Source of the DNA: Streptomyces sp. SID10853
GTDB taxonomy: Bacteria; Actinomycetota; Actinomycetes; Streptomycetales; Streptomycetaceae
Length of the DNA: 36,642 nt
Reading direction: 5' to 3'
Assembly (NCBI RefSeq): GCF_010548145.1
Contig: NZ_JAAGLN010000050.1
Span: 1-36,642 of the forward strand
Part shown: positions 7,620 to 15,480 of the stretch, one piece after another
Numbering within the stretch: the first letter of the stretch is position 1
How the letters are laid out: every line of letters starts with the position of its first letter
The notes under the pieces: generated by a model
Database searches by the model: none
Told to the model about the DNA's origin: nothing
The model's input: only the letters and a program-made list of their open reading frames with translations
Program-made: the position numbers and the translations under genes

Positions 7620-9065
7620 ATGTCGCGCAAGGCAGTTCAGGGCGCCAGGAACCGGCCCGACGACCCGGTCGAGGCGGTGCCGCCGTTCTGGCGGCTGGCC
7701 GTCTACGGCCTCCAGCACGTGCTGGCCTTCTACGCCGGTGCGGTCGTCATGCCGCTCCTGGTCGCCCAGGGGATCGGCATGCCGGCCGAGGACATCGGGA
7801 TGCTGGTCAACGCCTCACTGCTGACCTGCGGTCTGGCCACCCTGCTGCAGTCGGCGGGGCTGCCCGGGATCGGGATCCGGCTGCCGGTGGTGCAGGGCAC
7901 GTCGACGACGGCGGTGCCCTCGCTCGTATCGGTGGGCCTCGCTGCGGGCGGGGCGAAGGCCGGGCTGCCGACCGTCTTCGGGGCGGTGATCGCCGCCGGG
8001 CTCGCGCTGTTCGTGATCGCCCCGGTCTTCAGCAGGCTGGTCGCCTTCTTCCCGCCGCTGGTCACCGGCACCATCGTCACCATCGTCGGGATCACCCTGC
8101 TCGCGGTGGCGGCCCGGCAGGTGGGAGGCGGGGACCCCGCCCAGCGCACCTTCGGCTCCCCGGTGCATCTGGGGCTCGCCGGGGTCACCCTGCTGGTGAT
8201 CCTGCTGCTGCACAAGTTCTCCCGGGGCTTCCTGGCCACGGTCGCGGTGCTGCTCGGCCTGGTCGTCGGCACGGTGGTGGCCGCGCTGGCCGGGGAGACC
8301 GACTTCTCGGGGATCGGGGGTTCGGCCTGGCTGGGCATCACCGCCCCGCTGCACTACGGGGCACCGCGTTTCGAGCCGACCGCCGTGCTCTCCCTCGTAC
8401 TGGTGATGATCATCATCGCGGTGGAGTCCATCGGGCAGTTCTTCGCGGTGGGCAGGATCGTCGGCCGTGAGGTGGACGGCAGGCAGGTGACCCGGGCGCT
8501 GCGCGCGGACGGTCTCGCGACGGCGGCGGCCGGTCTCCTCAACTCCTTTCCCAGCACGGCCTATTCGCAGAACATCGGGCTGATCGGGCTGACCCGGGTG
8601 AAGAGCCGGTGGATCGTCGCGGCGTCCGGCGTGATCATGATGGTGCTGGGCGTGGTGCCGAAGGTGGGCGCCGTGGTGTCCGCGATGCCGGCCTCCGTGC
8701 TGGGCGGGGCGACGATCGTGCTGTTCTCCACCATCGCCGTGGTCGGGGTGCAGATCCTGGTCCGGGCCGACCTCGCCGACCAGCGCAATACGGTCCTGGT
8801 CGCCGCGAGTGTGGGCGTCGGGTTCCTGCCGACCGCGTTCCCCCAGTTCGCCGATCAGATGCCGGGACGGCAACTGCATGCACTCTTCGAGAGCGGCATC
8901 ATCCTCGGCACGCTGATGGCTGTGCTGCTCAACCTGTTCTTCCACCATCTCAAGCTGCCGGGACGCCGGAAGAGGGCTGCCCGTTCCATTGACCCGTCCG
9001 AAGATTACATGCAACATGAAGAACAGCTGGAGAACAGGATTCCCAGCACATCGGACGAGGCGTAG
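7620..9065 (+). CDS. NCS2 family nucleobase (uracil-xanthine / urate type) permease
   Basis: A 481-residue integral membrane symporter with about 12-14 hydrophobic segments. The opening YGLQHVLAFYAGAVVMPLLV holds the conserved QH of TM1. LPVVQGTSTTAVPSLVSVG is typical of the urate/xanthine (UacT/YgfU-like) branch. The family signature QNIGLIGLTR starts at residue 317. The relatives import purines or pyrimidines with protons. Here it presumably imports the substrate of the surrounding enzymes, so an N-heterocycle is favoured. The ATG has GGAGGG 9 nt upstream. The last 20 codons contain a second copy of the putative operator, so the C-terminus is unlikely to be under tight protein constraint. 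Confidence 0.92.
   Translation: MSRKAVQGARNRPDDPVEAVPPFWRLAVYGLQHVLAFYAGAVVMPLLVAQGIGMPAEDIGMLVNASLLTCGLATLLQSAGLPGIGIRLPVVQGTSTTAVPSLVSVGLAAGGAKAGLPTVFGAVIAAGLALFVIAPVFSRLVAFFPPLVTGTIVTIVGITLLAVAARQVGGGDPAQRTFGSPVHLGLAGVTLLVILLLHKFSRGFLATVAVLLGLVVGTVVAALAGETDFSGIGGSAWLGITAPLHYGAPRFEPTAVLSLVLVMIIIAVESIGQFFAVGRIVGREVDGRQVTRALRADGLATAAAGLLNSFPSTAYSQNIGLIGLTRVKSRWIVAASGVIMMVLGVVPKVGAVVSAMPASVLGGATIVLFSTIAVVGVQILVRADLADQRNTVLVAASVGVGFLPTAFPQFADQMPGRQLHALFESGIILGTLMAVLLNLFFHHLKLPGRRKRAARSIDPSEDYMQHEEQLENRIPSTSDEA
9005..9021 (+). promoter_or_regulatory. Operator candidate, copy 2, inside the 3' end of the permease gene
   Basis: TTACATGCAACATGAAG differs by one base from the motif at 6035-6051. A TTGACC hexamer at 8989-8994 precedes it and could be a -35 box for an internal promoter driving the GntR gene 105 bases downstream. 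Confidence 0.55.
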
Positions 9066-9125
9066 CCGACGTCATGAGCGCGGGTGCGTCATGCGTGTCG
9101 TGAGCGCCACAGAGGGAGTTGGGGC

Positions 9126-9851
9126 ATGCCGACGGAGAGAGCAGTGAACCCGGTCGCGGCCGGAAGCCTGCTTGCCGACCGGGCCTACGAGGAGCTCAAG
9201 GGGGCCGTGCTCGCCAACCGGCTGCGCCCCGGCGACGCGCTCTCCGTGCCCGCGCTCGCCACTCAGCTGGGCATCAGCCGCAGCCCGGTCCGCGAGGCCG
9301 TGCAGCGGCTGATCCACGACGGTCTCGCCACCCATGTCGCGCACCGCGGCGCCGTGGTCGCCACGGTGGACGTCGAGGACGTACGCCAGCTGTATGTGCT
9401 CCGCGAGGTGATGGAGGGGCTGGCGGCCCGGCTCGCCACCGAGCGGCTCGACGCCACCAGGGTCTCCGAACTGCGCGATCTGCTGGAGCGGCATGAACAG
9501 GTCGTGGCGGCGGGCGACGACGAACAGGCGCACACCGAGATGGACATGGCGTACCACCGGCTCATCCGCGAGGTCGCGGGCAACGCCCATCTCACCGCGG
9601 CCCTGGACACCGTGCAGGGCAAGGCCCACCTCGCGCTGCACGCGCTGTGGCGCAGCCCGCAGGCGCCGCGGCTCGCCGTCGAGGAGCACCGCCGGATCTT
9701 CGAGGCGATGACGTCGGGCGACCCGGACGCGGCCGAGCTCGCGGCGCGCGACCACATCCGACGGCTGCGGATCCGGCTCTCGCAGGCGGTGGCCCCCGGC
9801 CCCGACCGTACGGAGGGCGCGCCCGTCCCCGTACGTCCGGTCGGGCCGTAG
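9126..9851 (+). CDS. GntR family regulator, FCD subfamily (catabolic block regulator)
   Basis: A 241-residue regulator with an N-terminal winged helix (residues about 14-82). ALATQLGISRSPVREAVQRLIHDGL is the recognition region, described by its ends ALATQLG and RLIHDGL. The C-terminal FCD domain has the expected metal ligands in EMDMAYHRLIREVAGN and EEHRRIFEAM. It belongs to the VanR-like FCD group, which usually represses catabolic genes until a pathway acid binds. ATG 9126 has GGGAG 7 nt upstream; an in-frame GTG at 9144 is an alternative. The duplicated TTACATGCAA motif, at the first gene and just before this one, is its likely target. Confidence 0.9.
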   Translation: MPTERAVNPVAAGSLLADRAYEELKGAVLANRLRPGDALSVPALATQLGISRSPVREAVQRLIHDGLATHVAHRGAVVATVDVEDVRQLYVLREVMEGLAARLATERLDATRVSELRDLLERHEQVVAAGDDEQAHTEMDMAYHRLIREVAGNAHLTAALDTVQGKAHLALHALWRSPQAPRLAVEEHRRIFEAMTSGDPDAAELAARDHIRRLRIRLSQAVAPGPDRTEGAPVPVRPVGP

Positions 9852-9927
9852 GGCCTTGTGTCCGGGCCGCACCCTGACCCGGCCCCCCGTACGGCAGCTC
9901 CTCGCAGCAGAAGGGAAGTGAGGGTCC

Positions 9928-12183
9928 ATGAGCACCGTCACCGGCATCCGGCAGGGGGTCGGCGAGAGCGTCCTGCGGCCCGACGGCCGGCTGAAGGTCC
10001 AGGGCGCCTTCGCGTACGCGTCCGATCTGCACGACGACGCGATGGTGTGGGGCGCGACGCTGCGCAGCCCGCACCCCAGCGCGCTCATCGTCCGGCTGGA
10101 CACCTCGGCCGCCCTCCGGCTGCCCGGTGTGGTCGCGGTGCTCACGCACGAGGACGTCCCCGGCAGTCCGCTGTACGGGATGAAGGTCGCGGACCAGCCG
10201 GTGCTCGCCGCCGGCCGGGTGCGTTACCAGGGTGAGCCGGTGGCGCTGGTGGCGGCCGACCATCCGGAGACCGCCCGCCGCGCGCTGCGGCTGATCGACG
10301 TCGGGTACGAGGTGCTGGAACCGCTGACCGACCCCGAGATCGCGGTCGGCGGCGGGGGCCCGCTCGTCCATGAGCCGCGTGCGGACGGGAAGTCGGGCAA
10401 TGTCGTCCGTCATGTCCGCATCCGGCACGGCGACATGGCGGAGGCCGGACTGCTCGCCGATGTGGTCGTCTCGGGGACGTACGAGGTCGGTATGCAGGAC
10501 CAGGCGTTCCTCGGCCCGGAGTCGGGTCTCGCGATACCCGCGGAGGACGGCGGCGTCGATGTCTATGTGTCGACCCAGTGGCTGCACGACGACCGGCACC
10601 AGATGTGCGCGGCGCTCGGACTGCCGCCGGAGAAGGTGCGGCTGACGCTCTCCGGGGTCGGCGGCGCCTTCGGCGGGCGCGAGGACGTCTCGGTGCAGAT
10701 CCATGCGGCGATGCTCGCGCTGCACACCGGCCGTCCGGTGAAGATGAGCTACAACCGCGAGGAGTCGTTCTACGGTCATGTGCACCGCCACCCGGCCCGG
10801 ATGCGCTTCGAGCACGGGGCGACACGCGACGGGAAGCTCGTGTACGTCAAGGCGCGGCTGCTCTTCGACGGCGGCGCCTACACCTCCACGTCGCAGGTGG
10901 TCATAGCGAACGGCTCCTACTTCGCGGCGGGCGCCTACGACGTGCCGCACGCCGAGATCGACGGCTACTGCGTCTACACCAACAACCCGCCGTGCGGGGC
11001 GATGCGCGGCTTCGGGGCGGTGCAGTCCTGTTACGGCGTGGAGTCCAACCTCGACCGGCTGGCCCGTGCACTGTCCATGGATCCGGTGGAGTTACGTATC
11101 CGCAACGCCATGACGACCGGCACGGTGCTGCCCACCGGGCAGGCGGTGGACGGTCCGGCGCCCGCGGCCGAACTCCTTGAGCGGCTGCGCTCCCGGCCCC
11201 TGCCGCCGCCCGGTGAGGGCGCGTTCGCCCGGCCGGGCGGGCTGAACAACACCACACACGGCGAGGGCGTCGTCCGCGGCGTCGGCTATGCGATCGGGGT
11301 CAAGGCCATCGGCTTCTCCGGCGGCGTCGACGACCGCTCGGTGGCCAGGGTCAGGCTCGCCCTGGTGAACGGGGAGCCGGTCGCCGAGATCCACACCGCG
11401 GCCGCCGAGTGCGGCCAGGGCATCGTGACCGTACAGGCACAGATCGCCAGGACAGAGCTGGGCGTCGAGCGGGTGGTGGTGCTGCCCGCGGACACCGCGG
11501 CCGGTGACGCGGGTTCGTCGTCGGCGTCCCGGATCAGCTGGATGAGCGGCGGCGCGGTGCAGGGCGCCTGCAAGGCCGTACGGGAGGAGCTGACCGCCCG
11601 CGGGGACGGGCCGCTGGAGGCGCTGCTCGCGGACGGGGCCGTGGAGGCCGAGTACGAGTACCGCCACCGGCGTACCTTCCCCATCGACCCCGAACGCGGT
11701 CAGGGCGACGCCCATATCGCCTTCGCGTTCGCCGCCCACCGTGCGGTGGTGGAGGTCGACACCGACCTCGGCCTGGTCAGAGTGGTCGAGCTGGCCACCG
11801 CCCAGGATGTCGGCAAAGCGATGAATCCCCTCGCGGTCGAGGGCCAGATCGAGGGCGGCAGCGCGCAGGGCCTCGGACTCGCGCTCATGGAGGAACTGCA
11901 CGTCCAGGACGGCGCGGTGCGCAATCCGTCCTTCACCGACTATCTGATCCCGACAATCGCGGACATGCCGTCGGTCCCCATCGATCTGCTCGAACTGCCC
12001 CACCCCGACTCGCCGTACGGCCTGAACGGAGTGGGTGAGCCACCGACCCTGTCGTCGACACCGGCCATCGCCAACGCGCTGCGCGACGCGACCGGCCTCG
12101 CCCTGCCCAGGGTGCCGGTGCGTCCCGGCGACATCGTCCAGGACGGTTTCCAGGACGACACCGTCCACAGCGAAGGGAGGTGA
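9928..12183 (+). CDS. Xanthine dehydrogenase family molybdopterin-binding subunit (lone large subunit)
   Basis: A 751-residue large subunit of a molybdenum hydroxylase. The Ald_Xan_dh_C N-terminal domain (about 10-125) is followed by the two Moco-binding domains. Visible motifs are LSGVGGAFGGRED (the glycine-rich Moco loop), GAMRGFGAVQ, AECGQG, and near the end GLNGVGEPP, whose Glu704 is the presumed catalytic base. Such enzymes insert oxygen from water into an N-heterocycle or aldehyde C-H. The FAD and 2Fe-2S subunits normally encoded next door are absent from the whole window. The enzyme must borrow them, or it works differently. It starts 76 bp after the GntR gene with a GAAGGGAAGTGAGG ribosome region. 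Confidence 0.9.
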   Translation: MSTVTGIRQGVGESVLRPDGRLKVQGAFAYASDLHDDAMVWGATLRSPHPSALIVRLDTSAALRLPGVVAVLTHEDVPGSPLYGMKVADQPVLAAGRVRYQGEPVALVAADHPETARRALRLIDVGYEVLEPLTDPEIAVGGGGPLVHEPRADGKSGNVVRHVRIRHGDMAEAGLLADVVVSGTYEVGMQDQAFLGPESGLAIPAEDGGVDVYVSTQWLHDDRHQMCAALGLPPEKVRLTLSGVGGAFGGREDVSVQIHAAMLALHTGRPVKMSYNREESFYGHVHRHPARMRFEHGATRDGKLVYVKARLLFDGGAYTSTSQVVIANGSYFAAGAYDVPHAEIDGYCVYTNNPPCGAMRGFGAVQSCYGVESNLDRLARALSMDPVELRIRNAMTTGTVLPTGQAVDGPAPAAELLERLRSRPLPPPGEGAFARPGGLNNTTHGEGVVRGVGYAIGVKAIGFSGGVDDRSVARVRLALVNGEPVAEIHTAAAECGQGIVTVQAQIARTELGVERVVVLPADTAAGDAGSSSASRISWMSGGAVQGACKAVREELTARGDGPLEALLADGAVEAEYEYRHRRTFPIDPERGQGDAHIAFAFAAHRAVVEVDTDLGLVRVVELATAQDVGKAMNPLAVEGQIEGGSAQGLGLALMEELHVQDGAVRNPSFTDYLIPTIADMPSVPIDLLELPHPDSPYGLNGVGEPPTLSSTPAIANALRDATGLALPRVPVRPGDIVQDGFQDDTVHSEGR

Positions 12184-12265
12184 TGCGGGCCCGCCCCCGG
12201 GTCCCCCGACGGTTCTGCACGCACCGCGTACGTACCACCAGAACCAGCAGGGAAGGAACAGCACC

Positions 12266-13201
12266 TTGATCATCGACACTCATATGCATCCCACGAACGT
12301 CGTGGACCAGGCATGGCGGCACGACGGCGAGCCGTTCACCGGTGAGCGGACCCTGGCCATGATGGACGGCCCGTACCTGATCAACGGCAAGCCCCGCCGG
12401 ATCGACTACGGCTGCATCATGCCCCCGCCCGGCAACAGCGTCTGGCAGGACGGGATGCGCGGCGGCCGCGAGGGCATCCGCGACTACATGGCGTACATCA
12501 CCGAGCTGGTGACGACGTACCCCGACCGCTTCATCGGGAACTTCATGTACAACCCGCGCTTCGGGCCGGAGAACGGCGCGAAGGAGCTGGAGTTCCACGT
12601 CAAGGAGTACGGCTACAAGATGCTCAAGCTGCATGCCAACATGCATGCCTACCGCCCCGACCGCGCCCTCGACTGGCTCCGGCCGGTGCTGCGGGTCTGT
12701 GACGAGCTGGGCGTCCTCGTCCTGATCCACACCGGTGACGGGCCGTACTCGATCCCGACGCAGTTCTACCCGATCATCCGCGAGTTCCCGAACGTCAACT
12801 TCATCCTCGGGCACTTCGGGGTGCAGACCGGCGGTGTGTACTGCTTCGAGGCGCTCTACATGATCCTCGACTCGCCCAACGTGTACGGCGAGTCGGGGTG
12901 GCTGCTCCAGTCGCGGATCGTGGAGTTCGCCCAGCAGATGGAGAAGCACCAGCTGGTGTTCGGCACGGACTCGCCGCCCAACGAACCGGGCATGTGGGCA
13001 CGTGAGCTGGAGGTCCTCTGCGGCCCGCCGCCCCAGGGCATGAACCTCTCCGAGGAGCATCTGGAGGGGTATCTGGGCAACAACGTGGCGAAACTGCTGG
13101 GCCTGAAGCCCACTCCCCCGCCGCGCGACCAGGAGGAGGCGCGGCTGCGCCTCACGGACACCTACGCCTCACTGGACGCGGCCGGTACGGCGCGCGCCTG
13201 A
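12266..13201 (+). CDS. Amidohydrolase 2 family protein, ACMSD-like decarboxylase/hydrolase
   Basis: A 311-residue TIM-barrel enzyme of the amidohydrolase-2 family (Pfam Amidohydro_2), which contains ACMSD, 5-carboxyvanillate, isoorotate and 3,6-dihydroxypicolinate decarboxylases as well as hydrolases. Metal ligands are His6 and His8 (DTHMHP), His155 (LIHTGDGP), His183 (LGHFG) and Asp235 (FGTDSP); KLHANMH lies at 121-127. The TTG start at 12266 is chosen because the HxH strand must be N-terminal and GGAAGGAA lies 7 nt upstream. It starts 82 bp after the molybdenum subunit. A non-oxidative decarboxylase acting on the hydroxylated product is a reasonable inference, but hydrolysis cannot be excluded. 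Confidence 0.85.
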   Translation: MIIDTHMHPTNVVDQAWRHDGEPFTGERTLAMMDGPYLINGKPRRIDYGCIMPPPGNSVWQDGMRGGREGIRDYMAYITELVTTYPDRFIGNFMYNPRFGPENGAKELEFHVKEYGYKMLKLHANMHAYRPDRALDWLRPVLRVCDELGVLVLIHTGDGPYSIPTQFYPIIREFPNVNFILGHFGVQTGGVYCFEALYMILDSPNVYGESGWLLQSRIVEFAQQMEKHQLVFGTDSPPNEPGMWARELEVLCGPPPQGMNLSEEHLEGYLGNNVAKLLGLKPTPPPRDQEEARLRLTDTYASLDAAGTARA

Positions 13202-13213
13202 GGGCCTTGCTCC

Positions 13214-13245
13214 GGGGCCGGCCGCTCCCGGGAGTGGCCGGCCCC
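13214..13245 (+). terminator. Strong hairpin between the amidohydrolase-2 and racemase-fold genes
   Basis: GGGGCCGGCC / GGCCGGCCCC forms a 10-bp stem, and the 12-nt loop can pair further as CTCC / GGAG. It lies 12 nt after the amidohydrolase stop and may separate the last two genes into their own transcript or attenuate them. Confidence 0.65.
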
Positions 13246-13309
13246 TCTCCCCGCACATCCACCACGGGCGCGGTGTCCCGGCGTCCCCGGTACGGAAGCA
13301 GGTGCCGCC

Positions 13310-14050
13310 GTGCGGCGCATCGGTCATCTCGTCCCCTCCCCCTCCATCGGCGTCGAGCGCTGGTCGGGCCAGATCTGCCGGTCCGTCGCCATCGAGGCCG
13401 CCCATCCGGTCGCCCGTACCGCCCTGCCCGATGTGCTGTGCGGGCCGGCGATCGCGCCCTCGCAGTCCGGTGAGCTGACCCGCTCGGCGGCGCTGCTGGC
13501 CGACGCGGGCGTCGACGCCGTGGTCTGGAGCGGCAGTTCGAGCGATCTGCACGGCGTGGCGCACGGCCGGGCGGTGGCGCGCCGGATCGAGGAGGTGGCA
13601 GGGGTGCCCGCCTCGACCGTCACGCTGGGCCAGCTCGGTCTGCTCGCCCGGCGGGGGCTGACCTCGCTCGCGCTGGTCTCGCCGGGCTCCGGACAGGTCG
13701 CGGGGCGGCTCGCGGACACCTATCTTGCGGCGGGTTTCACGGTGGTGTCGGTGACCGCGCTGGGTCTCGCGACGGCGCGGGAGGCCGCGGAGCTGCCGGT
13801 GTCGCGGCTGCGGCGGATGCTGGCCGGCGCCGACGCGCCGGACGCGCAGTGCCTGGTGGTGACGGGTACGGAGCTGCCGGTGGCGCCCGTGGCGGCGCTG
13901 CTGGAGCGGGAGCTGGGCAAGCCCGTGTACGACGGGGCCCGGGTGGCGATCAGGACCGGGCTCGATCTGCTGGGTCTGGCGGTGGACGCCCCCGAGTGGG
14001 GCGAGCTGTTCTCGGTGCAGCGGCACGCGGGGGTCTGCTGTGACCACTGA
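13310..14050 (+). CDS. Asp/Glu racemase-fold protein (maleate isomerase / arylmalonate decarboxylase-like) lacking both catalytic Cys
   Basis: A 246-residue protein whose length and pattern fit the maleate cis-trans isomerase / arylmalonate decarboxylase group. Two catalytic positions can be aligned without gaps to arylmalonate decarboxylase as I remember it: first AVVWSGSSSDL, where the superfamily Cys is Gly75 (also Gly in that decarboxylase), and second CLVVTGTELP followed by LLERELGKPV, where the essential Cys is Gly186. Both thiols are therefore absent, so classical racemase, isomerase or decarboxylase chemistry is unlikely. The cysteines that do exist (44, 181, 243, 244) are not at these sites. 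GTG 13310 is the best start. The last 11 nt overlap the UbiD gene, indicating translational coupling. Confidence 0.75.
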   Translation: MRRIGHLVPSPSIGVERWSGQICRSVAIEAAHPVARTALPDVLCGPAIAPSQSGELTRSAALLADAGVDAVVWSGSSSDLHGVAHGRAVARRIEEVAGVPASTVTLGQLGLLARRGLTSLALVSPGSGQVAGRLADTYLAAGFTVVSVTALGLATAREAAELPVSRLRRMLAGADAPDAQCLVVTGTELPVAPVAALLERELGKPVYDGARVAIRTGLDLLGLAVDAPEWGELFSVQRHAGVCCDH

Positions 14051-15431
14051 GGCGGCGCCGCCCCCGGCCTCCCAGGATCTGCGGGACTTCCTCGCCCGGT
14101 ACACGGCCGAGCACCCCGACGACGTCCTCACCGTCGACGAGCGGATCGAGGGCGAGGACGTGGCCGCGCTCGTCCTGGAGCTGGCCGCCCGCGGCCGGGA
14201 CGAGCTGGTGATCTGCCGGAACGTCGCGGGGCTCGGCACTCCCCTGGTCACCAACGTGTTCGCCTCACGGCGCCGGATCGCCCGGCTGCTCGGCACCGGG
14301 ACGGCCGGGCTGCACCGGGCGTACCAGGCGGCGTCGGCCCGGCTGTGCGAGCCGCGGGTGGTGGCGGACGGCCCGGTGCTCGACGTGGTGGCGGAACCGG
14401 ACCTCGGTACGCTCCCGGTGATCCGGCACTTCGCGTCCGACCGGGGCCCGTACATCACGAACGGCATCATCACGGCGGAGGCACCCGCGTACGCCGAAGG
14501 CCGCTCGGGCAATCTCAGCTACCACCGCGCGATGGTGCACAGCCGGAACGAACTGGCCACCAGCCTGCACTCGCGCGGCCATCTGTGGCAGCTGCTGCGG
14601 CTGGCGCAGGAGCACGGCGAGCGGCTGCCGGTGGCCATGGTCATCGGCGCGCACCCGCTGTTCATGCTGGCGGCCTCGGCCCGGGTGGGCGCGGGCACCG
14701 ACGAACGGAGGGTGGCGGGCGGCCTGTTCGGGGCGCCGCTGGACGTGGTGCGCACCCCGACGTACGGGATACGGGTGCCGGCGAGCGCCGAGACGGTCCT
14801 TGAGGGGTTCATCGATCCGGCCCGCCGTGCGGACGAGGGGCCCTTCGGCGAGTTCTCCGGATACTCGTCGGACCGCTCGACCCACAATGTGCTGACCGTC
14901 GAGACGGTCCTGCGCCGCCGGGACGCGCTGCTCCTGGACGTGGTGGGCGGCAGCTCGGCCGAGCATCTCAATCTGGCGCGTGTGCCGCGCGAGTCGGAGA
15001 TGGCGCAGAAGCTGATGGAGCGCTTCCCCGAGGTGACCGCGCTGCACTATCCGACGTCGGGTACGCACTTCCACGCGTATGTGGCGATGCGCGCGGGCCG
15101 GCCCGGCCAGGCCAGGCAGATCATGCTGGGGCTGCTCGGCTGGGACCCGTACCTCAAGACGGTGGTCGCGGTCGACGAGGACGTGGACGTCACCCGGGAC
15201 TCGCAGGTGCTGTGGGCGATGGCCGCCCATCTCCAGCCGCACCGGGACGTCTTCCAGGTGGACGGCCTGCCGGGCAGCCCCCTCGACCCGTCGTCCACCG
15301 CGGACGGTACGACGTCCCGGATGGCCCTGGACGCGACCCGGGGCCCGGACTTCGACGGGGTACGGATCCGGGTCGGCCCCGCACGCGCGGAGGACGCGCG
15401 CCGTCTGCTCGACGGTCGCGCGGCCTCCTGA
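14040..15431 (+). CDS. UbiD family (prenylated-FMN) decarboxylase
   Basis: A 463-residue member of the UbiD family, which reversibly decarboxylates aromatic, heteroaromatic or unsaturated acids with prenylated FMN, Mn2+ and K+. The catalytic triad is readable: Arg163 in NLSYHRAMV with Asn158 five residues before, and Glu266/Glu271 in EGPFGEFSGY, matching the R-E-E spacing of Fdc1. Thus it should be active. No UbiX prenyl transferase is encoded in the window, so the cofactor must come from elsewhere. The GTG start lies within the last codons of the racemase-fold gene (11-nt overlap), which ties the two proteins to one step or complex. The substrate is unknown. Confidence 0.92.
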   Translation: MTTEAAPPPASQDLRDFLARYTAEHPDDVLTVDERIEGEDVAALVLELAARGRDELVICRNVAGLGTPLVTNVFASRRRIARLLGTGTAGLHRAYQAASARLCEPRVVADGPVLDVVAEPDLGTLPVIRHFASDRGPYITNGIITAEAPAYAEGRSGNLSYHRAMVHSRNELATSLHSRGHLWQLLRLAQEHGERLPVAMVIGAHPLFMLAASARVGAGTDERRVAGGLFGAPLDVVRTPTYGIRVPASAETVLEGFIDPARRADEGPFGEFSGYSSDRSTHNVLTVETVLRRRDALLLDVVGGSSAEHLNLARVPRESEMAQKLMERFPEVTALHYPTSGTHFHAYVAMRAGRPGQARQIMLGLLGWDPYLKTVVAVDEDVDVTRDSQVLWAMAAHLQPHRDVFQVDGLPGSPLDPSSTADGTTSRMALDATRGPDFDGVRIRVGPARAEDARRLLDGRAAS

Positions 15432-15469
15432 GCTGCGTGCTCAGCTGTGTCCTGAGCTGTGTCCTGAGC
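15428..15469. repeat. 12-bp tandem repeat, 3.5 copies
   Basis: Units CTGAGCTGCGTG, CTCAGCTGTGTC, CTGAGCTGTGTC and a partial CTGAGC begin at the UbiD stop codon and fill the gap to the convergent fabI stop. Each unit holds an AGCT core, so alternative short hairpins are possible. No conventional terminator is seen between the two convergent genes. Confidence 0.7.
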
Positions 15470-15480
15470 GATACGGGCGG

